NCBI RefSeq assembly: GCF_900112705.1 | Contig: NZ_FOMR01000001.1 | Span: 1 to 64,000 of the forward strand | From: Lentibacillus persicus | GTDB lineage: Bacteria > Bacillota > Bacilli > Bacillales > Amphibacillaceae | DNA length: 64,000 nt | Direction of reading: 5' to 3' | In this document: piece after piece, positions 16,740 through 25,728 of the stretch | How the letters are laid out: the number at the start of each line of letters is the position of its first letter | Position numbering within the stretch: position 1 is the first letter of the stretch | Program-made: the position numbers and the translations under genes | The notes under the pieces: model-generated | Database searches by the model: none | Seen by the model: the letters and a program-made list of their open reading frames with translations, nothing else | What the model was told of the DNA's origin: nothing

Positions 16740-16765
16740 GACTCACGTTTTAAGTGAGCCTGCCT
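16740..16765 (-). terminator. Orphan terminator on the minus strand
   Basis: CAG-A-CTCAC/GTGAG-C-CTG hairpin, followed on the minus strand by TTATTTTTTT. It does not follow any gene: on that strand the preceding 850 bp are non-coding. It may end a small RNA or be left from a lost gene. Confidence 0.6.
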
Positions 16766-17320
16766 GCTTTAAGAAGCAAGAGGATGACAATGCATCTAAC
16801 GTTGGGGACTTCGTAATTCTTGTTAAACCGCATCTGCTCTTTAACGTGATTACAAAAACCAGTTTGTCAGCATCCCAAATGACTTGGGGTTTTGGCAAAA
16901 AGGTTTAAAGCATTAGATGGAACGTTAGATCGGCTTTACATCACGTATGATGTTCAGCTTTAAGATCTGTTCTGACAATCACCTAATTGTCGATCACAAA
17001 CACCTCATTTGTGTGCAATACGAAATTATATGATGTTGTACATCCCCTTAACTTCATTTATAGTCTGTCGCATCGGTACATTTATTATACATATTTATGT
17101 TTTTTTATTTAGCTGTTATCGTGTATTATTTTTACCTACTCCGCGCATTAGATGTGAATTGCGACGGAGTGAAAATTAATTAGCCTCTCGAGCGACGCAG
17201 CTGGAATACCCGGGTGCTCGCCGTCTGCAGGTGATTTCAGAGAAGCAGGATTCCTCGCAGATCGTAGCATGTTCAGCGAAGTGTTGCTTTGTGCTCGTCG
17301 TTTTACGCGGCCCCGTGCTG

Positions 17321-17510
17321 AAGCATCCGCTCTCCGGAACATATTTTTGTTCTCCGGCACATATTTCAGCTCTCCGGCACATATTTTTGTTCTCCGGCGC
17401 ATATTTCAGCTCTCCGGAACATATCTCTGCTCTCCGGAACATATTTTAGCTCTCCGGAACCTATTCCCGCTCTCCGGCGCATATTTCTGCTCCCCGCCCC
17501 CCGATTTCTG
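17321..17510 (-). repeat. 20-bp-period array II (nine units)
   Basis: Units TCTCCGG(A/C)(A/G)CATATNNNNN start at 17331, 17351, 17371, 17391, 17411, 17431, 17451, 17471 and 17491, with an exact 20-bp period. On the minus strand the core reads ATATGTGCCGGAGA, equivalent to ATATCAACAGAAGA of arrays III-V. Non-coding: the period is not a multiple of three, so all frames stay open by chance. Confidence 0.88.
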
Positions 17511-17661
17511 CTTTTTTCAGGAAGCGGTCTGTCCTTCAGAGATATCACAGCAAAGTACGTCGCAGTTTATGGAAACTGTCGAATGGCAACGATGAGTTTG
17601 TTTTGTTATGCCGCTGTAATCGTGGTAAAATTTAACTAAGTGAAAATTGGGAGGCGCGCTT

Positions 17662-18405
17662 GTGGAACCTTTGCTTCGTATCGATAATTTACATGGCGGA
17701 TATACACATAAAAACGTGCTGCACGGCATTTCGTTCAATCTTTTTCCCGGCGAGATAGTTGGACTGATCGGATTAAACGGTGCCGGCAAGAGTACGACAA
17801 TAAAACATATCATTGGTCTGATGCAGGCTAAAAAAGGAACGGTCGCTGTTAACGGAAGAACTTTTAAGGAGAATCCTGACACTTACCGAAATCAAATTGC
17901 CTATATCCCTGAAATGCCGATCCTATATGATGAATTGACACTGTATGAACATCTGAAGTTGACGGCAATGGCGTATAACATTCCGGAAGATACATTTGAA
18001 AAAAGACTTCCGCCGCTTCTTAAAGCGTTCCGGATGGAAAAACGTCTGAAATGGTTTCCGACCCATTTTTCAAAAGGGATGCGGCAAAAAGTTATGATCA
18101 TGTGTGCGTTTTTAATTGAGCCGCCGCTGTATATAGTGGACGAGCCGTTTGTTGGTCTTGACCCGCTTGGCATAAAGTCTTATTTGCAGCTAATGGATGA
18201 TATGAAAGCGGACGGTTCAGGTGTTTTAATGTCAACACATATTCTTGCTACGGCGGAACGAAATTGCGACCGGTTCATTATTTTGCATGAAGGTGAGATA
18301 AGGGCGATTGGTACACTTGATGAATTACGGGAAAAATTTGATATGCCTCGGGCAGCGCTGGATGATTTATATGTAGAACTGACAAAGGAAGATAGCCATG
18401 TTTGA
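17662..18405 (+). CDS. ecsA: ABC transporter ATPase EcsA
   Basis: A 247-residue cytoplasmic ATPase of the EcsAB transporter, which affects secretion, competence, sporulation and regulated intramembrane proteolysis (RasP) in B. subtilis. Walker A GLNGAGKST is near residue 38, a modified signature FSKGMRQKV near 140 and Walker B LYIVDEPFVGLD near 160. The GTG at 17662 lies 7 nt after GGAGG and gives the same length as B. subtilis EcsA; the TTG at 17647 would include that site. Overlaps ecsB by 8 bp. Confidence 0.95.
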   Translation: MEPLLRIDNLHGGYTHKNVLHGISFNLFPGEIVGLIGLNGAGKSTTIKHIIGLMQAKKGTVAVNGRTFKENPDTYRNQIAYIPEMPILYDELTLYEHLKLTAMAYNIPEDTFEKRLPPLLKAFRMEKRLKWFPTHFSKGMRQKVMIMCAFLIEPPLYIVDEPFVGLDPLGIKSYLQLMDDMKADGSGVLMSTHILATAERNCDRFIILHEGEIRAIGTLDELREKFDMPRAALDDLYVELTKEDSHV

Positions 18406-19615
18406 CGCACATGCTTTTTTTAAAGAGCGGTTTGCGGCGCATTTAAAGGAAACCAGCCGCTACATGCGTTATATTTTTAACAGTCATATTGCATTTGCTA
18501 TGTTCTTTTTTGTATCCGTTGCGGCTTATTATTATCAGCTATGGCTGCAAGGGCTTCCGGATGACTTTCCCACAGCAACAATCATTGGCATAACGTTCGG
18601 TCTACTGGTCAGCTATAGTCCGGCCAGAACGCTCTTGAAGGAACCTGATTTAGTATTTTTAATTGCTGCTGAGAATAAAATGGGGCCATATTTCCGGGAT
18701 GCCCTGGTTTACAGTTTTGTGGTACAGCTTTATTTAATATTTCTTGCAGGTGCAGCGTTTGGTCCGCTTTATTTTGCAACTTATCCTGAACGGGCAGGGA
18801 ATGTTTATTTACTGACATTGCTTATCGTCCTGATATTTAAAGCAGGGAATCTAATTGCTTCCTGGTGGATGCTCAAAATAAGGGAGCCGGGAACTCGACG
18901 GATAGACCAGGTTGTAAGACTGCTGCTCAATTTGGCTGTTTTTTATTTCCTTATTGAAGGGGAAACGCTTTGGGCTGGTGTGACAACCGTGTTATTTGCA
19001 CTGGTGTTCCTGTATGATTTGAATGTTTCCCGAAAGCAGCCGGGGATTGTTTGGGATCTGCTGCTTGAAAAAGATCAAAGCCGTATGCAGACGTTTTACC
19101 GGATAGCTAATATGTTTACGGATGTTCCTCATTTAAAAAATCAAGTTAAAAGCAGGCATTGGCTTGTATCGCTTGTGGCAAAAGTTCCATTCTTGAACAA
19201 GCATACGTTTGATTATTTGTACCGTATTTCCTTTGTCCGGAGCGGTGACTACTTGGGGATGTATGTCCGACTGATCGTTCTTGGCGGTCTGTTCATTGTT
19301 TTCATTCCTAATTTATGGATGAAATTATTTCTTGCGCTATTGTTTTTATATATGAGCGCATTCCAGATGATGACCTTATATTCCCATCATAAAACGATCA
19401 TGTGGCTTGATTTGTACCCGGTTCCGCTTGAGATCCGGAAACAGTCACTCATTAAGCTTCTGTTTCAGTTGACATTCATTCAGACAGTGATTTTTGGTCT
19501 GTTATTTATTGCTTTGCAGGAATGGATTGGAATGGCGGCTGTGTTTGTTGGCGGCATCGTGTTCAATTATATATTTATTCAAGGGTACGTTAAGAAAAAA
19601 ATTGGAGCATCTTAA
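18398..19615 (+). CDS. ecsB: ABC transporter membrane subunit EcsB
   Basis: A 405-residue integral membrane protein with about 9-10 helices that pairs with EcsA. The recognisable segment LLVSYSPARTLLKEPDLVFL and the charged central loop (KDQSRMQTFYRIANMFTDVP) match EcsB. The start lies inside the ecsA 3' end, indicating translational coupling. The cargo is still unknown. No ecsC follows. Confidence 0.94.
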   Translation: MFDAHAFFKERFAAHLKETSRYMRYIFNSHIAFAMFFFVSVAAYYYQLWLQGLPDDFPTATIIGITFGLLVSYSPARTLLKEPDLVFLIAAENKMGPYFRDALVYSFVVQLYLIFLAGAAFGPLYFATYPERAGNVYLLTLLIVLIFKAGNLIASWWMLKIREPGTRRIDQVVRLLLNLAVFYFLIEGETLWAGVTTVLFALVFLYDLNVSRKQPGIVWDLLLEKDQSRMQTFYRIANMFTDVPHLKNQVKSRHWLVSLVAKVPFLNKHTFDYLYRISFVRSGDYLGMYVRLIVLGGLFIVFIPNLWMKLFLALLFLYMSAFQMMTLYSHHKTIMWLDLYPVPLEIRKQSLIKLLFQLTFIQTVIFGLLFIALQEWIGMAAVFVGGIVFNYIFIQGYVKKKIGAS

Positions 19616-19651
19616 ACTTAACGAGTGTATTTATCCAGATTGATAGGTTTT

Positions 19652-19690
19652 AAAAAAAACTGCTCCAAACGATTGGTTTGGAGCAGCTTT
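19652..19690 (-). terminator. Terminator downstream of the ferritin-like gene
   Basis: CTGCTCCAAAC/GTTTGGAGCAG, with a long T-run on the minus strand (TTTTTTTT) and a weak one (CTTTAAT) on the plus strand. It probably also stops ecsAB. Confidence 0.88.
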
Positions 19691-19695
19691 AATGG

Positions 19696-20130
19696 TTAAT
19701 GAACTCTGGGGTCCGTCAATAATCGCTGAATTTCTTCCTCATGTCCTGTTTCATCGGCAATCATATCTTCAAGCTTAACAACGAGTTCGGTGTAGCCCAG
19801 CGCTTCTGCCTGGTTTCTGCGGTTTTCATAACGTTTAATAGTTGCTTTTTCAGCTTCCAATGAGGCTTCCAGTAAGTCTTTCACTTCAGTAGGCTGCGGT
19901 ACTGAAGCTGATTCAGTTGTCGGTGTTCCGCCTAATGATTTAATCTTTTCAGACAAGTACAAGGCATGACCCATTTCGTCATTAATTTCACTTTCAAAGA
20001 AAGGTTTCAGGGCAGAACGATATAAACCGCTGACAACCGCTGCGCTGTACGTATATTGAATTGCTGCTGCATATTCATGTGCCAAATCATCGTTAAGTCC
20101 ATCGATTAGTTCCTGTAAATCTTTATCCAT
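19696..20130 (-). CDS. Ferritin-like diiron-domain protein
   Basis: A 144-residue four-helix-bundle protein. Candidate iron ligands are the Glu/His of NDDLAHEYAAAIQYTY, ESEINDEMGHALYLSEKIK and MIADETGHEEEI, the paired E...ExxH pattern of bacterioferritin/rubrerythrin-type proteins. It may store iron or consume peroxide. The ATG at 20130 follows AAAGG; a 12-residue upstream extension is unlikely. Single gene. Which ferritin subfamily it belongs to cannot be fixed by eye. Confidence 0.82.
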   Translation of the reverse strand: MDKDLQELIDGLNDDLAHEYAAAIQYTYSAAVVSGLYRSALKPFFESEINDEMGHALYLSEKIKSLGGTPTTESASVPQPTEVKDLLEASLEAEKATIKRYENRRNQAEALGYTELVVKLEDMIADETGHEEEIQRLLTDPRVH

Positions 20131-20274
20131 CTTATATCCCAACCTTTCTAAAAATAATAAGAGCACATAATTAATGTACCCTTCTTGATATTTTTGAAAC
20201 GTGATTTACTGGAGCTGTGCCCGGGAATTATGACAAAGTAAAATCAGGTATGATAGGATCAGGGAGTGGTACAT

Positions 20275-20931
20275 GTGCGACAAAAACGAAATTATGGGCT
20301 CTTACTATTCTTTTCAGCAGTCCTTCTGGTTATTGGAATATGGATTTACCGGATTGTCAGCGGAAGCGTGCTTTACATTGATACAGCAACACGCGGCCTT
20401 GTGGAAGCGTTATCGGGTACTGCAACGTTTACAATTTTTCGATGGATTACGGAACTGGGTTCTGGTGAATTTCTGACACCGTTTACGATTATCATGTCTC
20501 TTGTAATGTGGTATGTTTTCCGCGACTGGCTTCCGGGATTGGTTTTGGGGTTAGGAACATGGAGTACCCATGGTTTAAATATAATGATTAAACAGATTGT
20601 TGAACGTGAACGCCCGAGCATTTTCATCGCAGCGAATGCGGAAGGTTATAGTTTTCCATCCGGTCATGCAATGATTCCAATGGTATGTTACGGCTTGCTT
20701 GCTTATTTTGCTGCCAAAAAACTTTTGTCGAACAAGAGTGCTTTAACTGTTCAAGTAAGTCTTGCTCTGCTTGTCTTTTTGATTGGGATCAGCCGTTATA
20801 TTATTAATGTGCATTATTTATCAGATGTGATCGCAGGCTTTGTTTTTGGGTTCATTTATTTAATGGTTTTAATATATTTGTATAACTGGGTGCAGGCCTT
20901 AAAAGGGCCAACAGGAAAAACGTCAGCGTGA
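20275..20931 (+). CDS. PAP2-type membrane phosphatase
   Basis: A 218-residue membrane protein with about six helices and the three phosphatase motifs KQIVERERPS, PSGHA and SRYIINVHYLSDVIAG, whose His residues form the active site. Likely dephosphorylates a lipid such as undecaprenyl or phosphatidylglycerol phosphate outside the membrane. GTG at 20275 lies 8 nt after AGGGAG; the GTG at 20266 overlaps that site. Single gene. The substrate cannot be read from the sequence. Confidence 0.9.
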   Translation: MRQKRNYGLLLFFSAVLLVIGIWIYRIVSGSVLYIDTATRGLVEALSGTATFTIFRWITELGSGEFLTPFTIIMSLVMWYVFRDWLPGLVLGLGTWSTHGLNIMIKQIVERERPSIFIAANAEGYSFPSGHAMIPMVCYGLLAYFAAKKLLSNKSALTVQVSLALLVFLIGISRYIINVHYLSDVIAGFVFGFIYLMVLIYLYNWVQALKGPTGKTSA

Positions 20932-20998
20932 CAGAACCATAATGTTCACAAAACCGACGAATTTTAATTGATTAAAACACTATTAAAAGACTTCCCTT

Positions 20999-21028
20999 TT
21001 GATTTATAATCAATTTTAGCTGTATAAT
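20999..21028 (+). promoter_or_regulatory. Candidate sigma-A promoter of bdbC
   Basis: TTGATT and TATAAT are separated by 18 bp, 32 bp before the start codon. Confidence 0.6.
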
Positions 21029-21059
21029 ACGGAAGAAATGAAAGGGAAAGGACGTCCAT

Positions 21060-21491
21060 ATGGAAAACGCAAAAACAAACGAAACATTGTTGATGATAAT
21101 ATGGGCGCAATCGGTTGCAGCGGTACTCGGCAGCTTGTTTTTTTCCGAAGTACTCGGCTACGTGCCGTGTGAATTGTGCTGGGTTCAGCGGATATTAATG
21201 TACCCGCTGGTGATTATTTATGGTACTTCGCTTATAAAAAAAGATGTATCGATTGCTCTTCCCGGGTTAGTCTTAAGCAGTATTGGAGCAGTTGTATCCA
21301 TCTATCATTATATGGTGCAGAAAGTGCCGGCACTTCAGGAGGCAGGAGGTTCATGTGGCGCTGTACCGTGTAATACCGAATATGTGAACTACTTTGGCTT
21401 TGTCACGATCCCATTTTTAGCCGGTTCTGCTTTTATTATTATTACCGTATTGCATATTTTTATCTTAAAACGGAGGAAAATTAACTTATGA
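21060..21491 (+). CDS. bdbC: DsbB-like thiol oxidoreductase BdbC
   Basis: A 143-residue membrane protein with four helices that passes electrons from a thiol oxidase to quinones during disulfide formation. Cysteine pairs: Cys37/Cys40 (CELC, first loop) and Cys99/Cys104 (CGAVPC, second loop), the DsbB/BdbC arrangement. The start is supported by GGAAAGGACG. Its stop codon overlaps the start of the downstream thioredoxin-like gene (ATGA), so the two act as a pair. Confidence 0.93.
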   Translation: MENAKTNETLLMIIWAQSVAAVLGSLFFSEVLGYVPCELCWVQRILMYPLVIIYGTSLIKKDVSIALPGLVLSSIGAVVSIYHYMVQKVPALQEAGGSCGAVPCNTEYVNYFGFVTIPFLAGSAFIIITVLHIFILKRRKINL

Positions 21492-21997
21492 AAAAGAAAA
21501 TGATTATTATATTAAGTTCAATCGTCGTATTGTTAGTTGCGCTGTATTTTGTTGTTGATTACAAAAATCAGCAGGCGATGGGTGATAATGAAAATCCATA
21601 TGGAAAAGAAGACTTGGATCAGGCAACGATTGATCAATTAGATAACCCGAACTATCAAAATCAAATTTTGCCGGATGAATTAAGTGATAAACTGGAGAAT
21701 GGAGAAGACATGATGGTCTATTTCTATGATCCGACATGCCCCCATTGTCAGGAGTTAACGCCAAGGCTTGTCCCAATTGCAGAGGACATGAATGTCGATA
21801 TGAAGAAGTTGAACCTACTTGAATTTCAGGGTGCTTGGAATACGTACGGCATACAAAGTACCCCGACACTCGTTTATTTTGAAGATGGGGAAGAGGTCGA
21901 CCGTATTAACGGCGCCCAGCAAAACGAACTGTTCGAAGCGTTTTTCAATGAATATGCTGCTGACGATTCAGGAGATGAACAAGAGGCTGGGGCATAA
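21488..21997 (+). CDS. Membrane-anchored thioredoxin-like protein
   Basis: A 169-residue protein: one N-terminal membrane helix (about residues 5-23), an acidic linker, then an extracytoplasmic thioredoxin fold with active site CPHC (Cys84/Cys87) and cis-Pro in STPTLVYF. As the overlapping partner of bdbC it probably acts as the thiol oxidase or a cytochrome-c-maturation type reductant; CPHC is DsbA-like but the fold is short. The last four residues (EAGA) and stop codon are encoded by the terminal repeat of the adjacent foldback element. Confidence 0.85.
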   Translation: MKKKMIIILSSIVVLLVALYFVVDYKNQQAMGDNENPYGKEDLDQATIDQLDNPNYQNQILPDELSDKLENGEDMMVYFYDPTCPHCQELTPRLVPIAEDMNVDMKKLNLLEFQGAWNTYGIQSTPTLVYFEDGEEVDRINGAQQNELFEAFFNEYAADDSGDEQEAGA

Positions 21998-22300
21998 CTT
22001 ATATTTAACATAAAAGACGAACGATAATTTAGAGGGGGCGGGATACACCGCTCCGGAAATATGCTTCGCTTTCCGCGGGCGGCTGGTGAGCCAACTCGTG
22101 CTCGTCGTGTTGCAAGTTTTTCTGTGATGCAGCACTCCTCGCAGGTCGAAGCATACTCGATGAAGTCTTGCTTTGTGCCAAGGCACTTCGTCGTCTCACC
22201 TATGCCTCTGTTCCCGCAGGAGGCTACGCATATTTCCTCCGCTAACCCACATTATCGTTCGTCTTTTCTTTCACCTTTAAACCTTTTGTCCCAGGCTCTT
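21983..22300. repeat. Foldback (MITE-like) element, copy 1
   Basis: Ends GAGGCTGGGGCATAA (21983) and the inverted CCAGGCTCTT (22291). Inside lies a perfect 17-bp inverted repeat (22012-22028 and 22251-22267; AAAAGACGAACGATAAT). The core holds the Bacillaceae-type GC-rich module beginning CCGCTCCGGAAATATG and ending TATTTCCTCCGCTAA. No reading frame makes sense. It lies between the thioredoxin-like gene and hmoB. Confidence 0.8.
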
Positions 22301-22303
22301 ATT

Positions 22304-22807
22304 TTATTTTTCTTCTAAATCAATCATCCGGTAACTGGTTATAAATGGCCGGTCAAGAAAATAGGCTGGCGGTTTCACATTGCTTCCTTCTTTATGTGCC
22401 TTCTTGAATTGATCTGATTTTTTCCAGTTTTCAAAGTCTGCTTCTGAAGCCCATTGTGTCATGACAACATATGTGTTTCCTTTCTTTGGTCTCAGTAATC
22501 TGAGTGCCTCAAAGCCAGGCATTGTTTCAACATTTTGCTGGCGCTGTTTAAATTTATCCTCAAAGGTTGCCTTGCCGTCATCGGCTACGGGAATATTATT
22601 CATGACCACAAAGCCGGTGTCTTTAAGGTCTCCCTGTTGCAGTATGATTTCATAGGATCTCCCGGAAGCAAAGATGCTCTTTTTTTCATCTTCGTAATAG
22701 ACAAGTGTGCTGGCACTTTCCCGCATAAAATAAAAATTTTTCCCAGGGTGTTTTTCCGGAAGCTTTCTTAAAAAATCCAGCGTCCCGTTTGTCATATAGC
22801 CGTTCAT
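22304..22807 (-). CDS. hmoB: Haem-degrading monooxygenase HmoB
   Basis: A 167-residue protein with a C-terminal antibiotic-biosynthesis-monooxygenase fold (about residues 65-165) including YVVMTQWASEADFENWKKSD, as in HmoB (YhgC) of B. subtilis, which has the same length. It opens the haem ring and releases iron. ATG at 22807 follows GGGGG. Its place upstream of pbpF and the haem genes is the same as in B. subtilis. Confidence 0.93.
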   Translation of the reverse strand: MNGYMTNGTLDFLRKLPEKHPGKNFYFMRESASTLVYYEDEKKSIFASGRSYEIILQQGDLKDTGFVVMNNIPVADDGKATFEDKFKQRQQNVETMPGFEALRLLRPKKGNTYVVMTQWASEADFENWKKSDQFKKAHKEGSNVKPPAYFLDRPFITSYRMIDLEEK

Positions 22808-22830
22808 ATTTGAATCCCCCTTTGTATTTT

Positions 22831-23317
22831 AGGCTTTTTCGTAAGCATTGTTGTTTCCTTCACATTTGATGTAAAGTGCGAACCAATGAAAATTCTTCCT
22901 TCTAATTTCAGTAAGTGCTATACCACCGCTTCGGAAATACACGCCGCTTTCCGCGGGCGGCTGGTGAGCCAACTCGTGCCAAGGCACTTCGTTGTCTCAC
23001 CTATGCCTGTGCTCCCGCAGGAGTCGGCGTGTATTTCCTTCGCTAAGATTGTTTATTTCTATACTATTATGGAAACAGTAAACACTTCCCAGCGCAGGCA
23101 ATATACGAAGACTCCTATGGGAACAGCACGTGTCCGAAGACACCTTGAAAAGTGGTCTTTGCTTTTCAAGGTGGCTGAGGCCGTGCCCATGGAAAGCGAA
23201 GTATATTGCCGGAGCGGCTTTAAGCACCCATGTGTATTTCCGAAGTGGTGGACGAGGCACTAACTAGTTCGCACTTTATGGATTTTTTGTAACAACAATC
23301 TCACAGAAAAAAAGCCT
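22831..23317. repeat. Foldback (MITE-like) element, copy 2
   Basis: Outer ends AGGCTTTTT (22831) and AAAAAGCCT (23309). Inner perfect inverted repeat TAAAGTGCGAAC (22872-22883 and 23267-23278). Between them are two GC-rich modules, one starting at about 22923 and ending TTCCTTCGCTAA at 23046, the second from about 23089 to 23222, arranged as inverted copies of each other. Matches copy 3 at 37854-38326 throughout. The 125-codon frame across it is a by-product. Confidence 0.85.
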
Positions 23318-23476
23318 TTATTTACTGTTAGTTTATCATACCCGTTTCTCTAATGTGTTACGCTTAATTTTAAACACCGTACGTTATTTAGAATGATTAT
23401 CAGATGACAGTGGATATTATTCTTTCGTCACTGCGAGAATTGTCGTATACTAATACTGAGGTGAATTAATAATAAG

Positions 23477-25609
23477 ATGAAGAAGCTTAAATGGCTGCTT
23501 TTGTCATTAGTTTTTGTACTTGCATTGGCTGCAATGGGGTATGCGACCGTTCTCTTTGGCGGTGCCCTGATTGTTGATAAGGAAGACATGATTCTTGATG
23601 CAACAACTACCATTGAAACAAATGACGGAACAGTCATCGGAAAGTTATATGAAGAAAATCGTGTGCCTCTATCGCTTGATGACATACCTGAACATGTCCG
23701 AAAAGCCTTTATAGCAATCGAAGACAGGCGCTTTTATCAACACTCCGGCGTTGACTTCAAATCGGTTGTTCGGGCCGTTTATCGTGATATCATTGCCATG
23801 GCCAAAGTTGAAGGAGCCAGCACCATAACACAACAGCTGGCAAAAAACTTGTTTCTGACCAATGACAAAACATGGCTCCGGAAAACGAAGGAAGTTATGG
23901 CTGCCATGCATTTGGAACGAAACTTCTCCAAAGATGAAATTCTTGAATTGTACTTGAATGAAATATACTTCGGCGAGGGCGTTTATGGTATCGAAATGGC
24001 GTCTCAAACGTTTTTCGACAAGCCGGCCGGTGAATTAACACTTTCCGAGAGCGCACTGCTTGCGGGTTTGGCTAAAGCCCCAAACGGCTATTCACCAATT
24101 CGCCATCCGGAAAAAGCGGAAAACAGACGAAATATCGTGTTGCAAGCGATGGAAGATTCAGGCGTAATCTCCTCGGAGGAAAAGACTGCGGCACAGGGTA
24201 AAACATTGGGGTTGGATATTCAGGAATACGAGCCGAAACCATGGGCAGCCAGTTACATAGACCTGGTTTTAAAAGAAGCAAAAGACAAGCATCATTTGTC
24301 GAATAAAGAAGTGCGCCGGGGCGGCTACAAAATTGTCATCAACATCGACCCTGAAATCCAGCAAATCGCCTATGAAAAGTTCCAGAATGAGACGTATTTC
24401 CCGGGTAATACAGAGGGGGTGGAGGGGGCTTTCGTCATGATTGAACAGGAATCGGGGGCAGTCGCCGCAGCTGTCGGCGGAAGGGATTATCAGCTGGGGG
24501 ACTTGAACCGGGTCCTGGTAAACCGACAGCCCGGTTCAACGATGAAGCCGCTCGCTGTATATGGGCCCGCGATGATGAAGGAGAACTATCAGCCTTATAC
24601 CCTGATTCGTGACCAGAAAATGGCGATTGATGGTTATACAGCGACAAATTATGACGGGCAATATGATGGTTCTGTGTCCATTTATGAAGCACTGGTAAAG
24701 TCGAAAAATGCGCCGGCAGTATGGTTGTTAAACGAGATAGGAATTTCTTATTCTAAAACGTATTTGGATGATTTAGGTTTGTCGGTACAGGACGAGGGGC
24801 TGGCAATAGCCTTGGGCGGATTATCAGAAGGGTTAACACCGCTTGAAATGACCGAAAGTTATCGTTCATTTGCCAGCGGCGGCGATAAAGTTGATGCTTT
24901 GGCTATCAACCAAATCTATAATCGGAAAGGCGAGGAAGTCTATAAAGGGCAAACAACACCTTCTGAAGTGTTCAGTCAGCAGGTAGCATGGAACATGACG
25001 TCGATATTGGCCGATGCTGTTACGGAAGGAACAGGAAGCCCCGGCTATTATTCAAAAGCGCTGGCGGGCAAAACAGGAAGTACACAGCATCCGCACGTTG
25101 ATGGCGCGGTGAAAGATGCCTGGTTTGTCGGCTATACACCGGAGTATGTCAGTGCAGCATGGATGGGCTATGATCATTCGGATAAAGAACATTACTTAAC
25201 AGCTGGAAGTGAAAAGCCAACACAGTTGACCAAAGATATTTTATCTGAAGTGGATCAGCAGAGATCTTTAGCTGCATCGTTTGATAAGCCAAAAAGTGTC
25301 GCGGAAGTCCCAAAACCAATCGATTTGCCTGAGGATATCACATTGCACGGCGGCTATTCGTTCAGAGGCATTTCCCTTTTTAACGGCAAACTCGAATGGA
25401 ACACGGCTGAAGATGACCGGATTGTGTATCGTGTTTACCGGGAAGAGGAAAACGGGATAGATGAACGGATCGCTGAAGTCAAAGGCGGGCATGAATATAC
25501 CATTGACCGTGTTAATATTTTCAGCAGGTCCAGCTACTATGTTGTGCCGTATGATCCATTAACTAAAATGGAAGGCGTTCCATCAAATACGGTTGAACTT
25601 TCCTCCTGA
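23477..25609 (+). CDS. pbpF: Class A penicillin-binding protein PbpF
   Basis: A 710-residue bifunctional cell-wall synthase anchored by an N-terminal membrane helix (residues 7-30). Glycosyltransferase domain (about 60-240): catalytic Glu82 in EDRRFYQHSG, then TITQQLAKN and LYLNEIYFGEGVYGIE. Transpeptidase domain (about 320-600): Ser354-Thr-Met-Lys357, SKN in VKSKNAPAVW, and KTG in LAGKTGST. A short C-terminal Fn3-like part follows. In B. subtilis PbpF is linked to sporulation and germination. GAGGTG lies 13 nt before the ATG, a loose spacing. Confidence 0.93.
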   Translation: MKKLKWLLLSLVFVLALAAMGYATVLFGGALIVDKEDMILDATTTIETNDGTVIGKLYEENRVPLSLDDIPEHVRKAFIAIEDRRFYQHSGVDFKSVVRAVYRDIIAMAKVEGASTITQQLAKNLFLTNDKTWLRKTKEVMAAMHLERNFSKDEILELYLNEIYFGEGVYGIEMASQTFFDKPAGELTLSESALLAGLAKAPNGYSPIRHPEKAENRRNIVLQAMEDSGVISSEEKTAAQGKTLGLDIQEYEPKPWAASYIDLVLKEAKDKHHLSNKEVRRGGYKIVINIDPEIQQIAYEKFQNETYFPGNTEGVEGAFVMIEQESGAVAAAVGGRDYQLGDLNRVLVNRQPGSTMKPLAVYGPAMMKENYQPYTLIRDQKMAIDGYTATNYDGQYDGSVSIYEALVKSKNAPAVWLLNEIGISYSKTYLDDLGLSVQDEGLAIALGGLSEGLTPLEMTESYRSFASGGDKVDALAINQIYNRKGEEVYKGQTTPSEVFSQQVAWNMTSILADAVTEGTGSPGYYSKALAGKTGSTQHPHVDGAVKDAWFVGYTPEYVSAAWMGYDHSDKEHYLTAGSEKPTQLTKDILSEVDQQRSLAASFDKPKSVAEVPKPIDLPEDITLHGGYSFRGISLFNGKLEWNTAEDDRIVYRVYREEENGIDERIAEVKGGHEYTIDRVNIFSRSSYYVVPYDPLTKMEGVPSNTVELSS

Positions 25610-25728
25610 AGCTAAAATTTACATTAATTGAGACAAATTGATGACAATCCATCAAGCTTTCTATACAACGAGGCTGAGAATCGCTATAGTAAGTATTGGA
25701 AGCTATAGTAGGGTAAAGGGTGAAGTAA

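Larger units (their letters stand above)
16646..17661. other. One-kilobase gene-free interval between hit and ecsA
   Basis: Contents: the orphan minus-strand terminator; a long-range pair of complementary segments, ATCTAACGTT (16796-16805) and AACGTTAGAT (16922-16931); a degenerate copy of the dispersed foldback repeat at about 17225-17320 (TCCTCGCAGATCGTAGCAT, TGCTTTGTGC, similar to 22128-22178); and array II. No convincing reading frame; the open frames here arise from the repeats. Confidence 0.6.

Noticed and set aside
17148-17595. Several frames of 60-108 codons on both strands over array II
   Set aside because: Same artefact of the repeated unit; Cys/Ser-rich translations change frame every unit.
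22886-23263. A 125-codon frame inside foldback element 2
   Set aside because: Composed of the inverted modules; interrupted in copy 3 and without a start signal.
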